Position numbers and translations under genes: made by a program. From Streptococcus parasanguinis (GTDB taxonomy: Bacteria > Bacillota > Bacilli > Lactobacillales > Streptococcaceae): DNA of 64,000 bases. The stretch covers positions 56,843-120,842 of the forward strand of contig NZ_CABFMD010000035.1 in the NCBI RefSeq assembly GCF_901875555.1, written 5' to 3'. Under the pieces are notes generated by a model. It worked only from the letters and a program-made list of their open reading frames with translations. It was not told the DNA's origin and searched no databases. This document shows positions 17,470-25,956 of the stretch, one piece after another (positions within the stretch are counted from its first letter, which is position 1; each line of letters opens with the position of its first letter).

Positions 17470-18495
17470 CTATAAAATCCGATGGAGTCCATTCTGGAGG
17501 AGAACTCGCCAGCGCAAGCGAGGGATGCCTCTAAGAAAGACTCGCACGCGCTGTGCCACTTGTTGCTTGTAGCTCTTGCCTCCTTGTGCAAAGACTCCTT
17601 TTCGACTCCAGTAGCCTTCGACACTGCGATCATTTTTAGGAGCTAGATAGCGAATACCCTGCTGATAGAGGACCTGCTTTCGAAAAGGTGGATCCCAAGC
17701 TTTAACGGGATCAATATCCAAGTCCTTATGGGTCCGGCCCCTAGCCAACCCGTAGTTAAAACTAGCCCCATTGACAATGCCATTTTCAGAAACTTCGACT
17801 GGATCGACTTCATTGAGAAAACGCCCGGCTTGATCGAGAATATACTCCGTATGGAAATTTAACAAGACCTTGAAATTGACTTGTTGGGAGGCCCCTGAAG
17901 GATAATGAAGGTGACCATCTGATGTCACGGAGACCTTATTGTGGAGACGAGCTGCTGCATAAGCATCCACCGTGGTCGCTCTAGCCTCCTGTAGGTAGGC
18001 TTGTAAAGCCTCCTCGTCAGTCTGTCCAGCTCTGGCCTCATGCGTCCGAATCCACTGGGCTTGGTAACTGGAAAGTAGGTAGCGCAACTGGTGAACCTGG
18101 CGTTTCAAGAGCTGATCTCCCGACTGATCTGCTAAGTGATCCTTTTCAAAGGCGATTTGCACGACGTGTGAGAAAGCCTTCCAAAAGTCAGAGCCTGGCG
18201 GACAATCTGGAGCTATCCTACTCAATAAGAAAGCCGTTTCCTCACAGCTTCTAGACAAATCACATGGCATGAGAAGCAGTTTCATGACTCCCCTCAGCAA
18301 GTCTTGGGCAGCCACTTCATCCAAATTTTGAAGTTCTTTCTCCCACATTTTTTGAAATAGAGGACTGGCAAAGAAAAAGACAGACTGGTATTGTTCTTGG
18401 TAGGCTTGTGGATCTTTGTATCCCTGCAAGTGCTTCTCTAGATAGGCTAAACTATGCTCTCTCCAACCTAGTCTCGCTATTTCCCGTCTGTTCAT
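17470..18495 (-). CDS. DUF3114 family protein
   Basis: This 341-aa protein of unknown function looks like the streptococcal DUF3114 family. It is soluble and helical, with no signal peptide. The C-terminal half contains a conserved-looking segment with SENGIVNGASFNYGLARGRTH, then HKDLDIDPVKAWDPPFRK. AAAGGAC precedes the ATG. The last 20 or so residues (GIPRLRWRVLLQNGLHRIL) run toward the multi-hairpin element and may be an extension created by it. It is divergent from psaR, about 125 bp apart. I cannot propose a function. Confidence 0.65.
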   Translation of the reverse strand: MNRREIARLGWREHSLAYLEKHLQGYKDPQAYQEQYQSVFFFASPLFQKMWEKELQNLDEVAAQDLLRGVMKLLLMPCDLSRSCEETAFLLSRIAPDCPPGSDFWKAFSHVVQIAFEKDHLADQSGDQLLKRQVHQLRYLLSSYQAQWIRTHEARAGQTDEEALQAYLQEARATTVDAYAAARLHNKVSVTSDGHLHYPSGASQQVNFKVLLNFHTEYILDQAGRFLNEVDPVEVSENGIVNGASFNYGLARGRTHKDLDIDPVKAWDPPFRKQVLYQQGIRYLAPKNDRSVEGYWSRKGVFAQGGKSYKQQVAQRVRVFLRGIPRLRWRVLLQNGLHRIL

Positions 18496-18619
18496 GGCGC
18501 CGTCCTTTCTATGCTTCTATACTACCATCTTTTGAAGTTTGAGACAATTCTCAGAACTCCATTAGCGTTTTTGAGGATTTTTTTGATATACTAGAAGTAA
18601 GCGAAGAAAAGAGGAAAGC

Positions 18620-19273
18620 ATGACACCAAACAAAGAAGATTACCTCAAGTGCATTTATGAAATTGGCACAGAAGTAGAAAAAATCAGTAATAAGGAAATC
18701 GCCAGTCGCATGCAGGTCTCTCCGCCCGCTGTGACCGAGATGATTAAGCGCATGGTTTCTGAGGGCCTCTTGTTGAAGGACAAGGCTAGTGGGTATTTGC
18801 TAACAGATCTAGGCTCGCAATTGGTCTCTGATCTCTACCGCAAGCACCGCTTGATTGAAGTATTTCTGCTGGAAAATCTTGGCTACACAACTGAAGAAGT
18901 CCATGAAGAGGCAGAAGTTCTCGAGCATACCGTTTCTGAACATTTCATCGACCGGCTGGATCACATGCTTGGAACTCCTAAGACCTGCCCTCACGGTGGG
19001 ACAATTCCAAGAAAAGGTGAACGGCTGGTCGAAGCCTACCAAGACCGTCTCAGTGAAACGACCCAACCTGGTCTGTATATTCTGCAAAGGGTCTATGACA
19101 CCTATGAATTGTTAAAATTCTTAGACCAGATCCATCTCCAAATTGGTGATACCATCGCGTTTCAACGGTACGATGACTACACAGGTCTCTATCACTTGGT
19201 TATCCATGAACAAGAAATTTCGATCAACCAAGTGATCGCCCAACAACTCTATATCGAAAAACATGCAGTCTAA
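18620..19273 (+). CDS. psaR: Manganese-dependent DtxR/MntR-family repressor
   Basis: This 217-aa metalloregulator has an N-terminal winged helix (ISNKEIASRMQVSPPAVTEMIKRM), a DtxR metal-binding/dimerisation domain with HRLIEVFLLENLGYTTEEVHEEAEVLEH (typical Glu/His ligands), then CPHGGTIP. A C-terminal FeoA/SH3-like domain follows. It is the homologue of PsaR, ScaR, SloR and MtsR, which shut off psaBCA when Mn2+ is sufficient. The matching operator lies before psaB. The gene is separated from psaBCA-tpx by the DUF3114 gene. Confidence 0.93.
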   Translation: MTPNKEDYLKCIYEIGTEVEKISNKEIASRMQVSPPAVTEMIKRMVSEGLLLKDKASGYLLTDLGSQLVSDLYRKHRLIEVFLLENLGYTTEEVHEEAEVLEHTVSEHFIDRLDHMLGTPKTCPHGGTIPRKGERLVEAYQDRLSETTQPGLYILQRVYDTYELLKFLDQIHLQIGDTIAFQRYDDYTGLYHLVIHEQEISINQVIAQQLYIEKHAV

Positions 19274-19288
19274 CTCGACTGCATGTTT
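19257..19288 (+). terminator. Intrinsic terminator of psaR
   Basis: AACATGCAGTC-TAACTC-GACTGCATGTT followed by a T-rich run. The psaR stop codon lies in the loop. It can also serve the convergent dtd transcript. Confidence 0.85.
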
Positions 19289-19294
19289 TCTTTC

Positions 19295-19738
19295 TTATGG
19301 ATGTTTGGTATCTAGTAAAATCGTCACCGGACCATCATTGATCAATTCAATCGCCATATCGGCTCCAAAGATCCCTCGTTTGACAGGGACTTCTTTTTCT
19401 AATTGATCATTAAAGTCATCATATAACTGACTGGCCATATCTGGCTTGGCAGCCCCTGTAAAAGCAGGACGGTTGCCTTTTTTGGTATCCGCAAAGAGGG
19501 TAAATTGAGAGATCGACAAAATTTCTCCTTGGATATCTTTGACCGAACGGTTCATCTTGCCTTCCTCATCAGAGAAAATACGCATCTGCGATACTTTTCT
19601 TACCGCATACTCCAAATCTTTCTGGCCATCCTCAGGCCCAATCCCCACTAGAAGCAATAAACCTTGCTGGATCGCATTGTAGACTTGACCATCAATGGAA
19701 ACCGAGGCACTCTTGACCCGTTGAATCACTAATTTCAT
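19295..19738 (-). CDS. dtd: D-aminoacyl-tRNA deacylase
   Basis: This 147-aa DTD-fold enzyme has the conserved [17 protein letters not shown] catalytic motif and the C-terminal [11 protein letters not shown] cross-subunit motif containing Gly-Pro. It removes D-amino acids, and glycine from mischarged tRNA-Ala, from tRNAs. It is downstream of rel on the same strand, a conserved Firmicute pairing, though here about 310 bp of repeats lie between them. Confidence 0.95.
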   Translation of the reverse strand: MKLVIQRVKSASVSIDGQVYNAIQQGLLLLVGIGPEDGQKDLEYAVRKVSQMRIFSDEEGKMNRSVKDIQGEILSISQFTLFADTKKGNRPAFTGAAKPDMASQLYDDFNDQLEKEVPVKRGIFGADMAIELINDGPVTILLDTKHP

Positions 19739-19805
19739 TTTATAAACCTATTTTATAAATCTATTGGACATTCACTGCTAGCCTTCAAAGAACATCGACT
19801 TCAGA

Positions 19806-20036
19806 CAAGGCAGCGAGACGCAGGCAGTACTTTAGTACGGCAAGGCGAGCTAACGAAGCTATAAAAGAGTTCTGACCACGTCCTACATGCTTCAATGAAA
19901 ATCGACTTCAGACAAGGCAGTGAGACGCAGGCAGACTAGCTGAAAGGTAAAGGTTGTTCAGTTGCTTTTAGAGCAAGGCAGCGAGACGCAGGCAGTACTT
20001 CAGTACGGCAAGGCGAGCTAACGAAGCTATAAAAGA
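19806..20036. repeat. BOX-like streptococcal intergenic repeats, two full and one partial unit
   Basis: A 63-bp unit starting CAAGGCAGCGAGACGCAGGC occurs at 19806-19868 and 19974-20036 with a single base difference. A partial copy (CAAGGCAGTGAGACGCAGGC) lies at 19914. Each full unit contains ACGGCAAGGCGAGC, similar to part of pneumococcal BOX elements, and CGACTTCAGA precedes the first two. These repeats fill most of the 313 bp between dtd and rel; no gene is visible there. Confidence 0.75.
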
Positions 20037-20051
20037 TAACTGAGCAGCCGA

Positions 20052-22271
20052 CTAGCCGTTGGTACGCTTAACAGAGTAAACCTCCGGCACACTCTTAATC
20101 TTATCCACAACTGTTGTCAACATCGATAGGTTCGGAATCCCAAAGGAAATGTGGATATTGGCAAATTTCATGTCTTTAGTTGGCTGGGCATTGACGGTTG
20201 AGACCATTTTTGCCGTATTGGACAAGACTTGCAGCACATCATTGAGAAGGCCTGTACGGTTGAGACCGTAAATATCAATGTGGGCAATGTAGTCTTTGGT
20301 TGTATTATTTTCTTCCCATTCGACGTCAATCAACCGTTGCTCGTAGTTGTCTTGAGCCCGGAGGTTCATACAGTCTTGGCGGTGAATAGCAACACCACGA
20401 CCTTTAGTAATGTAGCCGACAATCTCATCACCTGGAACTGGGTTGCAACATTTGGCAATCCGAATCAAGAGCCCAGAGGCGCCTTGGATGACTACGCCAC
20501 CTTCGTGGCGGACCTTCAAGGTATCCTTTTTATTTTCAACCTTGACTTCGCCACCTTTGACCAGCTCTTCTGCCTCTGCGCGTGCCTTGGCCCGCTCTTC
20601 TTCACGGCGTTCATCCTCCGTCAAGCGGTTAAAGATGGTAATCGCCCCGATCTCTCCAAACCCAATCGCCGCGAATAAGGCTTCTTCCGTCTTGTAGCTT
20701 GATTTTTGTAGCACCTTGTCCATGTGCTTTTTATCCATGAACTTATTAGCTACCAAGTCATGCTCGTGGAATTGGGCCATCAAGAGGTCACGGCCCCGGT
20801 TAATTGACAATTCCTTGTCCTGATTTTTAAAGAATTGACGGATCTTGTTGCGCGCCTTACTAGTTTTAACAAGGGTCAACCAGTCACGACTCGGACCAAA
20901 GGAGTTAGCATTGGTGATAATTTCCACCTGATCTCCCGTCCGAAGTTTGGTATTGAGGGGCACCATCCGGCCGTTGACCTTGGCACCAATCGCTTTTTCC
21001 CCAACCTTGGTGTGGATTTCATAGGCAAAATCGATTGGTCCAGAATCTTTCGGAAGAGAGCGCACGGTTCCATCTGGAGTAAAGACGTAAATCTCTTCTG
21101 CCAGGATGTCTTCTTTTACATTTTCTACGAATTCTTTGGCATCTCCTGACTGGTCTTGAAGTTCCATCATCTCCTTGATCCAGTTCATCCCAATAGCAGA
21201 TTCCTTACTGTTGACTTGACCTTTGATGCCTTTTTTATAGGCCCAGTGAGCCGCAACCCCGTACTCAGCGACTTCATGCATTTCCTTGGTTCGGATCTGG
21301 AATTCAATCGGTCCTTTAGGGCCATATACAGTCGTATGGATAGACTGATAGCCATTGGCCTTCCGGTTGGCAATATAGTCCTTAAAACGCCCCGGCATTG
21401 GTTTCCAGAGTTCGTGGATGTAGCCCAGCATGGCATAGACATCACTTGGAGTATCCAGGATACAGCGGATGGCGATCAAATCATAGATTTCATCAAAGCG
21501 CTTCTTCTTATCCTGCATCTTGCGGTAGATCGAGTAGATATGCTTTGGTCTACCGTAGATTTTCCCATGTAAGTGGCGTTCTGCCGCATAGGTCTCAATC
21601 TTGTGGACAACCTCTTCGACCAACTCTTCTCGCTCGCGACGTTTTTCCTTCATCATATGAGAAATCTTGTAAAATTCTGTCTCATTCAAATAACGGAAAG
21701 ACAAATCTTCAAGCTCCCACTTGACGCTAGAAATCCCGAGACGGTGGGCGAGTGGCGCATAGATCTCCATGGTCTCACGCGAAATGCGTTCTTGCTTGTC
21801 CTTGCGCAAATGCTTGAGGGTGCGCATATTATGCAGGCGGTCGGCTAGTTTGACCAAAATGACACGGATGTCTTGAGACATGGCCATGAGCATCTTGCGA
21901 TGGTTTTCCGCCAACTGCTCTTCGTGGGACTTGTACTTGACCTTTCCGAGCTTGGTCACCCCATCGACGATCACGCGCACATCATGGCCAAATTCACGCT
22001 CAAGATCATCCAAGGTTGCGTCCGTATCTTCCACGACATCATGCAAAAAACCACAGGCAACCGTCACAGCATCCAGTTTTAGCTTAGCAAGGATTCCGGC
22101 CACTTGAATCGGGTGAATGATATAAGGCTCACCAGACTGACGGAATTGCCCATTGTGACAATCAACCGCATAAAACATGGCCTTTTGCACAAAGGCAACA
22201 TCCTCAGGTGACAAATATTTTTTTGTAAGGGCAACAACTTGGTCCCCAGTTAAATTCTCTTCTTTCGGCAT
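20052..22271 (-). CDS. relA: Bifunctional (p)ppGpp synthetase/hydrolase Rel
   Basis: This 739-aa long RSH protein has, in order, an HD hydrolase domain (HPIQVAGILAKL, FLHDVVEDTD), a synthetase domain (GRPKHIYSIYRKM, ANGYQSIHTTVYGP), a TGS domain (VFTPDGTVRSLPKDSGPIDFAYEIHT), a helical/zinc-finger region (CCNPVPGDEIVGY) and a C-terminal ACT domain. HD residues are intact, so both synthesis and hydrolysis of ppGpp are expected. It controls the stringent response on the ribosome. It is followed by dtd. Confidence 0.97.
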   Translation of the reverse strand: MPKEENLTGDQVVALTKKYLSPEDVAFVQKAMFYAVDCHNGQFRQSGEPYIIHPIQVAGILAKLKLDAVTVACGFLHDVVEDTDATLDDLEREFGHDVRVIVDGVTKLGKVKYKSHEEQLAENHRKMLMAMSQDIRVILVKLADRLHNMRTLKHLRKDKQERISRETMEIYAPLAHRLGISSVKWELEDLSFRYLNETEFYKISHMMKEKRREREELVEEVVHKIETYAAERHLHGKIYGRPKHIYSIYRKMQDKKKRFDEIYDLIAIRCILDTPSDVYAMLGYIHELWKPMPGRFKDYIANRKANGYQSIHTTVYGPKGPIEFQIRTKEMHEVAEYGVAAHWAYKKGIKGQVNSKESAIGMNWIKEMMELQDQSGDAKEFVENVKEDILAEEIYVFTPDGTVRSLPKDSGPIDFAYEIHTKVGEKAIGAKVNGRMVPLNTKLRTGDQVEIITNANSFGPSRDWLTLVKTSKARNKIRQFFKNQDKELSINRGRDLLMAQFHEHDLVANKFMDKKHMDKVLQKSSYKTEEALFAAIGFGEIGAITIFNRLTEDERREEERAKARAEAEELVKGGEVKVENKKDTLKVRHEGGVVIQGASGLLIRIAKCCNPVPGDEIVGYITKGRGVAIHRQDCMNLRAQDNYEQRLIDVEWEENNTTKDYIAHIDIYGLNRTGLLNDVLQVLSNTAKMVSTVNAQPTKDMKFANIHISFGIPNLSMLTTVVDKIKSVPEVYSVKRTNG

Positions 22272-22354
22272 GTATTTTCTCCAGTTTCTTGGATACTATT
22301 TTAACACTTTTAGAAGCAGATGGGAACCAATGAAGCTACTTTCATATACGGATA

Positions 22355-22648
22355 CTACTTTGTCTCACAAAACTCTTGCAAAGCGTTTAACTCCAATTTC
22401 TTTCTTCCAACCCCTTCTTTAACAGAGTTTGAAAATTTTCCAGCCAAATCTGAATCAATAGTTCCAATAACCTGATCTAGAGAACTTTCAAGTCCTGTTA
22501 AACTAGATGAAATTCTTTTTTTAATACTTTTTTGGTCAACAGTTGCCTTTGTTAAGGCTATCTTCCCCATAAATTTAACACTAATTAGAGCTGCCATGAA
22601 ACGCTTATCTTCATATGTTAAATCATTTGTAAGATCAATTTTCGACAT
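22355..22648 (-). CDS. Small helical protein of a T7SS toxin locus (97 aa)
   Basis: This predicted all-helical protein starts MSKIDLTNDLTYEDKRF. GAAAGGAG precedes the ATG at 22648, inside the end of the upstream gene (14-nt overlap). It has no signal peptide or membrane segment. Size, helicity and place directly after the lipase and a coiled-coil gene resemble the small partner proteins (Lap/TlaA type) that form a secretion-competent complex with LXG and LXG-like T7SS effectors. I do not see a W-x-G motif, so the family is not assigned and the role is from context. Confidence 0.6.
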   Translation of the reverse strand: MSKIDLTNDLTYEDKRFMAALISVKFMGKIALTKATVDQKSIKKRISSSLTGLESSLDQVIGTIDSDLAGKFSNSVKEGVGRKKLELNALQEFCETK

Positions 22649-23024
22649 ACATCTCCTTTCGTAATTTTGCAATCTCATTCGCATATTTTTCAGAGACTAC
22701 CTGTAATTCTTTTTGTTTTAACTGATGCACTTCCTCAATATGAGCTAGTTCGTGATAGTGCTCTTCATTCAATTCTTCATAAACATCTGACAATTCCCGA
22801 TAATAATCCGATAAAACTTCCGTATTATTCATCGTCTTAGAGAAATATCCGACTTCCTCTTCCATCATTTCAATATTTTGTTTTGTAAAACAATACTGAT
22901 CATGGATATGATTCATTCTTTTTTCTAGTTCTTTCATCTCCATTTTTAATTCTTCTTCAGTACCATTCCATTTTTCTTCTACTTTTCTAATTGCATTCAT
23001 CCATTCCAGCTCTTTGTTTTCCAT
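22635..23024 (-). CDS. Coiled-coil partner protein of a T7SS toxin locus (129 aa)
   Basis: This highly charged, almost wholly helical protein (EEKWNGTEEELKMEMKELEKRM, YRELSDVYEELNEEHYHEL) is predicted to form a coiled-coil hairpin, similar in style to DUF3958-type Lap2 proteins of streptococcal T7SS loci. It starts 3 nt after the lipase stop and overlaps the next small gene by 14 nt, so all three are coupled. A role as targeting or chaperone partner of the lipase is inferred from gene order. Confidence 0.6.
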   Translation of the reverse strand: MENKELEWMNAIRKVEEKWNGTEEELKMEMKELEKRMNHIHDQYCFTKQNIEMMEEEVGYFSKTMNNTEVLSDYYRELSDVYEELNEEHYHELAHIEEVHQLKQKELQVVSEKYANEIAKLRKEMYVEN

Positions 23025-23027
23025 TCT

Positions 23028-24344
23028 TTACCATTGCAATTGAAATTGGCTTGCTAGAGCAATATCCGTGCCTATTATAGTTGCAATCCCTTTCGCTATG
23101 TCTGTTGATAGACTAAAAATACTTTCTTTTATTTTTAAAGTATCTTTTTTAATTTTTTCTAATTCTGTGATACGATTCGTCTCAATCGTCTCTTTTGTTG
23201 CACCAATTTGAGCAAGTGCGCTTATGATATCACTTTCTGTGCAACGGGTTCCTAATACAGTTGACCGGCAAGAAATTAATAATGTCTCCCAGGTTCCTTT
23301 TATATCCGCAATGCCGAAATCACAGACAGCTAAAATATAATCAGAGGCTATGAGAGCAAATTCCTTCAGCGACTCTACGATCCCCATTGCCTGAATGGTG
23401 TCCATGGAAATGAGGTCACTTCCAGAAAGTCCACTCTTTTTCCAAGACTCCAGTGCTTGTTTCTTTAACTGAAGTTGTTCTTTTGCCTGCTTGACTCGAG
23501 CTAATCGATAGTCATCTAAACTCTCTTCTTTGACATTTAAGTAGCCAGCTTTGTAGTCGTAGCCTCCCCACATATGTTGTTTAATAAGGCTACCTGCATC
23601 CTTACTGTCAATTCGAACAAGTGTTCCAACAACTCCTTCATTCCCTACTTCAGAATGTTCCCATGTAACCAAGTCACGCTTGTCTATAAAATTAAAAATT
23701 TTATATTTAATCTTATCAACCTGTTTCTTTTCTGCATCACTTAACTGTGGATAGAGGTTGGGTGCTTCATATATATAAGCTCCATCAATTCTATCTAAAT
23801 ATTTATCCTCCAAGGATCCAAGTGAAGATTGGATATTTAAGCCCCCTAAAGAATGAGCATAAAATTTGAAACGCGCATTTGGATATCGATCCATTGCAGC
23901 TTTTACTTCTTTCGAAGCCGCGTCAAGCTGGGAAGCTTTCCCCGTTTTGATCCCAAGTCTTTTAGCCATTGATATTTGTAATGCAGTTGGAGCATCGGTT
24001 AGCCCCCAGTCTCTCAAGGCTCCCATGAAATTTTGATCAAATTTAGCTTCCGATCCCTCAAACAAAATTGTTACTTCATGCACATCCTCTGGTCTGGTTT
24101 CATGAGTGATTTCTTTATCTGTCACAATATAACCATTTAAACCAGATATGTCTCCTAGAAACCGTGCTTCCAAGTCTTGGGGAGAGGTGACCATATCCTT
24201 TTCTGGTGGTCGACCAAAAATTTCAGAAACATAGCCTATTGTTTTTTTCCGATTATTTATATCAATTTTTACACCATCCCCAACAATGTATTTCGTATAT
24301 TCCTGCCATGCAATATCATTCTTTTCTTCATCATTAATTACCAT
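23028..24344 (-). CDS. Lipase-domain protein with C-terminal helical region, candidate type VII-secreted toxin
   Basis: A 438-aa protein. Residues about 30-270 look like an alpha/beta lipase (DUF2974-like), with nucleophile elbow AHSLGG (Ser165), preceded by a substrate-loop stretch and followed by DKRDLV, which may hold the catalytic Asp. Residues about 280-438 are helical and resemble the LXG-like part of reverse-ordered T7SS effectors such as the staphylococcal phospholipase TslA, which has the lipase first and the targeting domain last. There is no signal peptide. Flanks are three DUF1310 genes upstream (the nearest overlaps by 11 nt) and two small helical genes downstream. No T7SS core genes are in the window. 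Lipase fold is well supported; secretion and toxicity are inferred. Confidence 0.7.
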   Translation of the reverse strand: MVINDEEKNDIAWQEYTKYIVGDGVKIDINNRKKTIGYVSEIFGRPPEKDMVTSPQDLEARFLGDISGLNGYIVTDKEITHETRPEDVHEVTILFEGSEAKFDQNFMGALRDWGLTDAPTALQISMAKRLGIKTGKASQLDAASKEVKAAMDRYPNARFKFYAHSLGGLNIQSSLGSLEDKYLDRIDGAYIYEAPNLYPQLSDAEKKQVDKIKYKIFNFIDKRDLVTWEHSEVGNEGVVGTLVRIDSKDAGSLIKQHMWGGYDYKAGYLNVKEESLDDYRLARVKQAKEQLQLKKQALESWKKSGLSGSDLISMDTIQAMGIVESLKEFALIASDYILAVCDFGIADIKGTWETLLISCRSTVLGTRCTESDIISALAQIGATKETIETNRITELEKIKKDTLKIKESIFSLSTDIAKGIATIIGTDIALASQFQLQW

Positions 24345-24738
24345 TATTATCTCCTATTAGATTCCTAAGCGCTTTAGATTCGGACATTCCTACAGATCTA
24401 ATCGGACCGTTTTCACTACGCTTCCTCAATCCCATACCTCCAGTGATCTCTTTATTTCCATTTATAATTACTTTAAACATAATCCCCCCCATTGGATTGT
24501 GTTCGATCGTCTTATCATCAATTTCATACGATTGAATCTTGCCTTTTGGCGTCAAGGCATCTGGATCTGTTGCCTTTAGTTCTTCTTCTATCAATTTTTC
24601 CACTTCTTTACTATGTACAATCTGAACCATTTCATGTTGAAAATCAAGATGGTTCTTTACAAGAAGACCTCCCCATACCAAGACTCCTAATAGGAGTACT
24701 CCAAATATATAACGACCGATTTTTCTTTTTGGTTTCAT
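24334..24738 (-). CDS. DUF1310 family membrane-anchored protein, copy 3 (candidate immunity protein)
   Basis: A 134-aa protein with a basic N-terminus, one membrane helix (YIFGVLLLGVLVWGGLLV) and an extracytoplasmic domain with the family motifs IVHSKEVEKLIEEEL, GKIQSYEIDDKTIEHNPMGG and a final SVGMSESKALRNL. I prefer the second ATG (MKPKRKIG) since GGAGG abuts the first. It is one of three tandem paralogues, and its end overlaps the lipase start. Immunity against a secreted lipase acting in the envelope would need exactly this topology, but that is inference. Confidence 0.75.
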   Translation of the reverse strand: MKPKRKIGRYIFGVLLLGVLVWGGLLVKNHLDFQHEMVQIVHSKEVEKLIEEELKATDPDALTPKGKIQSYEIDDKTIEHNPMGGIMFKVIINGNKEITGGMGLRKRSENGPIRSVGMSESKALRNLIGDNNGN

Positions 24739-24929
24739 CTTCATCCTCCATAAAGTATTAGTAGTATCACTTTACACTATTTAGTTTTCAAATTTATTAC
24801 TCTTACTTTAATAATTCGTAAAAATTTACAAAAAAGATTCTTTTAAAAATTTTTTTGTAAATATACAAAGCACCCCAAGAAAATATATTTCATATTTGAA
24901 TCGAATCTTCTTTTCATTTATTTTAATGA

Positions 24930-25325
24930 TCATTTCTTTTCTAATAAGTTCTGAAATCCAACAGAAGTACTAACTCCCACTTGTTCAATTGGTCCATCCT
25001 CGCTATATTTCCTTAATCCAAAATTTTCAGTTATTTCCTTATCTCCATTGATAATGATACGAAACATAATCCCTCCCATTGGATTGTGTTCAATCGTCTT
25101 GTCATTAATTTCATACGATTGGATCTTGCCTTTTGGTGTTAAGGAGTTTGGATCCAATTCCTTCAGTTCTTCTTCTATCACCTTTTTCACTTCCTTACTA
25201 TGTACAATTCGGACCATTTCTTGTTGAAAATCAAGATGGTTCTTTACAAGTAAACCTCCCCATATCAAGATTACCAGTAACAACATTCTAAATATATAAC
25301 GACCAATTTTTCTTTTTGGTTTCAT
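24930..25325 (-). CDS. DUF1310 family membrane-anchored protein, copy 2
   Basis: This 131-aa paralogue shares the MKPKRKIGRYIF start, a single helix (MLLLVILIWGGLLV), and the VRIVHSKEVKKVIEEEL and GKIQSYEINDKTIEHNPMGG motifs. It differs most in the C-terminal stretch (NFGLRKYSEDGPIEQVGVST), where a target-recognition surface could vary. It lies between copies 1 and 3 with about 130-190 bp AT-rich spacers. Similar AATAATTCGTAAAAATTT sequence recurs in front of copies, consistent with serial duplication. Confidence 0.75.
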   Translation of the reverse strand: MKPKRKIGRYIFRMLLLVILIWGGLLVKNHLDFQQEMVRIVHSKEVKKVIEEELKELDPNSLTPKGKIQSYEINDKTIEHNPMGGIMFRIIINGDKEITENFGLRKYSEDGPIEQVGVSTSVGFQNLLEKK

Positions 25326-25469
25326 CTCTATCCTCATAAATCCCTAGTAGTATTGCTTTACACTATTTAGTTTTCAATTTTATTACTCTTACGTTTATAA
25401 TTTGGAAGGAAGCTAAATAAACAAGCCGATTGCTTCCATTGATGGCTGATTTCCCCGCAAATGTCAAGC

Positions 25470-25868
25470 TTACTCTTCCATAAGTTCTTGAAGACCTACA
25501 GATCTATCCATCCCTACAGACTCAATCGGGCCATCTTCACTACGCTTCCATAACCCCATACCTCCAGTTATTTTTTTATCTCCATTAATTATTACCTCAA
25601 ACATAATTCCCCCCATTGGATTGTGTTCGATCGTTTCGTCATCGATTTCATACGATTGAATTTTCCCTTTTTCTGTAAACGCGTCCGGATCTTCCTGTTT
25701 CAAATCATGTACAATTAACTCTTTCACTTCCTTACTATGTACAATTCGGACCATTTCTTGTTGAAATTCCAGATGATCCTTTACTTTTGACCCAATCCAG
25801 ATCAAGATCCCAACAACTATCATAGAAAATACCAAACGTCGTCTATTCTTATTTTTATTCATATGCAT
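25470..25868 (-). CDS. DUF1310 family membrane-anchored protein, copy 1
   Basis: The first of the three tandem paralogues (132 aa) has N-terminus MHMNKNKNRRRLVF, membrane helix FSMIVVGILIWIGSKV, then VRIVHSKEVKELIVHDL, GKIQSYEIDDETIEHNPMGG and GLWKRSEDGPIESVGMD. AAGGAGAGG precedes the start. It is more diverged at the N-terminus than copies 2 and 3. It heads the leftward set of six genes ending with the small helical protein. Multiple immunity paralogues next to one toxin are common in polymorphic toxin loci and may protect against variants made by neighbours. Confidence 0.75.
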   Translation of the reverse strand: MHMNKNKNRRRLVFSMIVVGILIWIGSKVKDHLEFQQEMVRIVHSKEVKELIVHDLKQEDPDAFTEKGKIQSYEIDDETIEHNPMGGIMFEVIINGDKKITGGMGLWKRSEDGPIESVGMDRSVGLQELMEE

Positions 25869-25927
25869 CCTCTCCTTACTTTAATAATTCGTAAAAATTT
25901 TTGAAAATAGAAGATTTTTGTAAAAAA

Positions 25928-25956
25928 ATAACGAAGCGATTCCTTCACTTCGTTAG
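25928..25956 (-). terminator. Intrinsic terminator at the end of rsmE
   Basis: On the minus strand, AACGAAG, an 11-nt loop and CTTCGTT are followed by ATTTTTTT at the end of rsmE, separating it from the DUF1310 genes. Confidence 0.7.

Noticed and set aside
17334..17534. A 66-codon frame across the multi-hairpin element
   Set aside because: The frame is interrupted by perfect stems, has no ribosome site, and has no protein-like pattern.
20229..22107. Plus-strand open frames across rel, up to 149 codons
   Set aside because: Antisense shadows of the Rel coding sequence, caused by its codon use.
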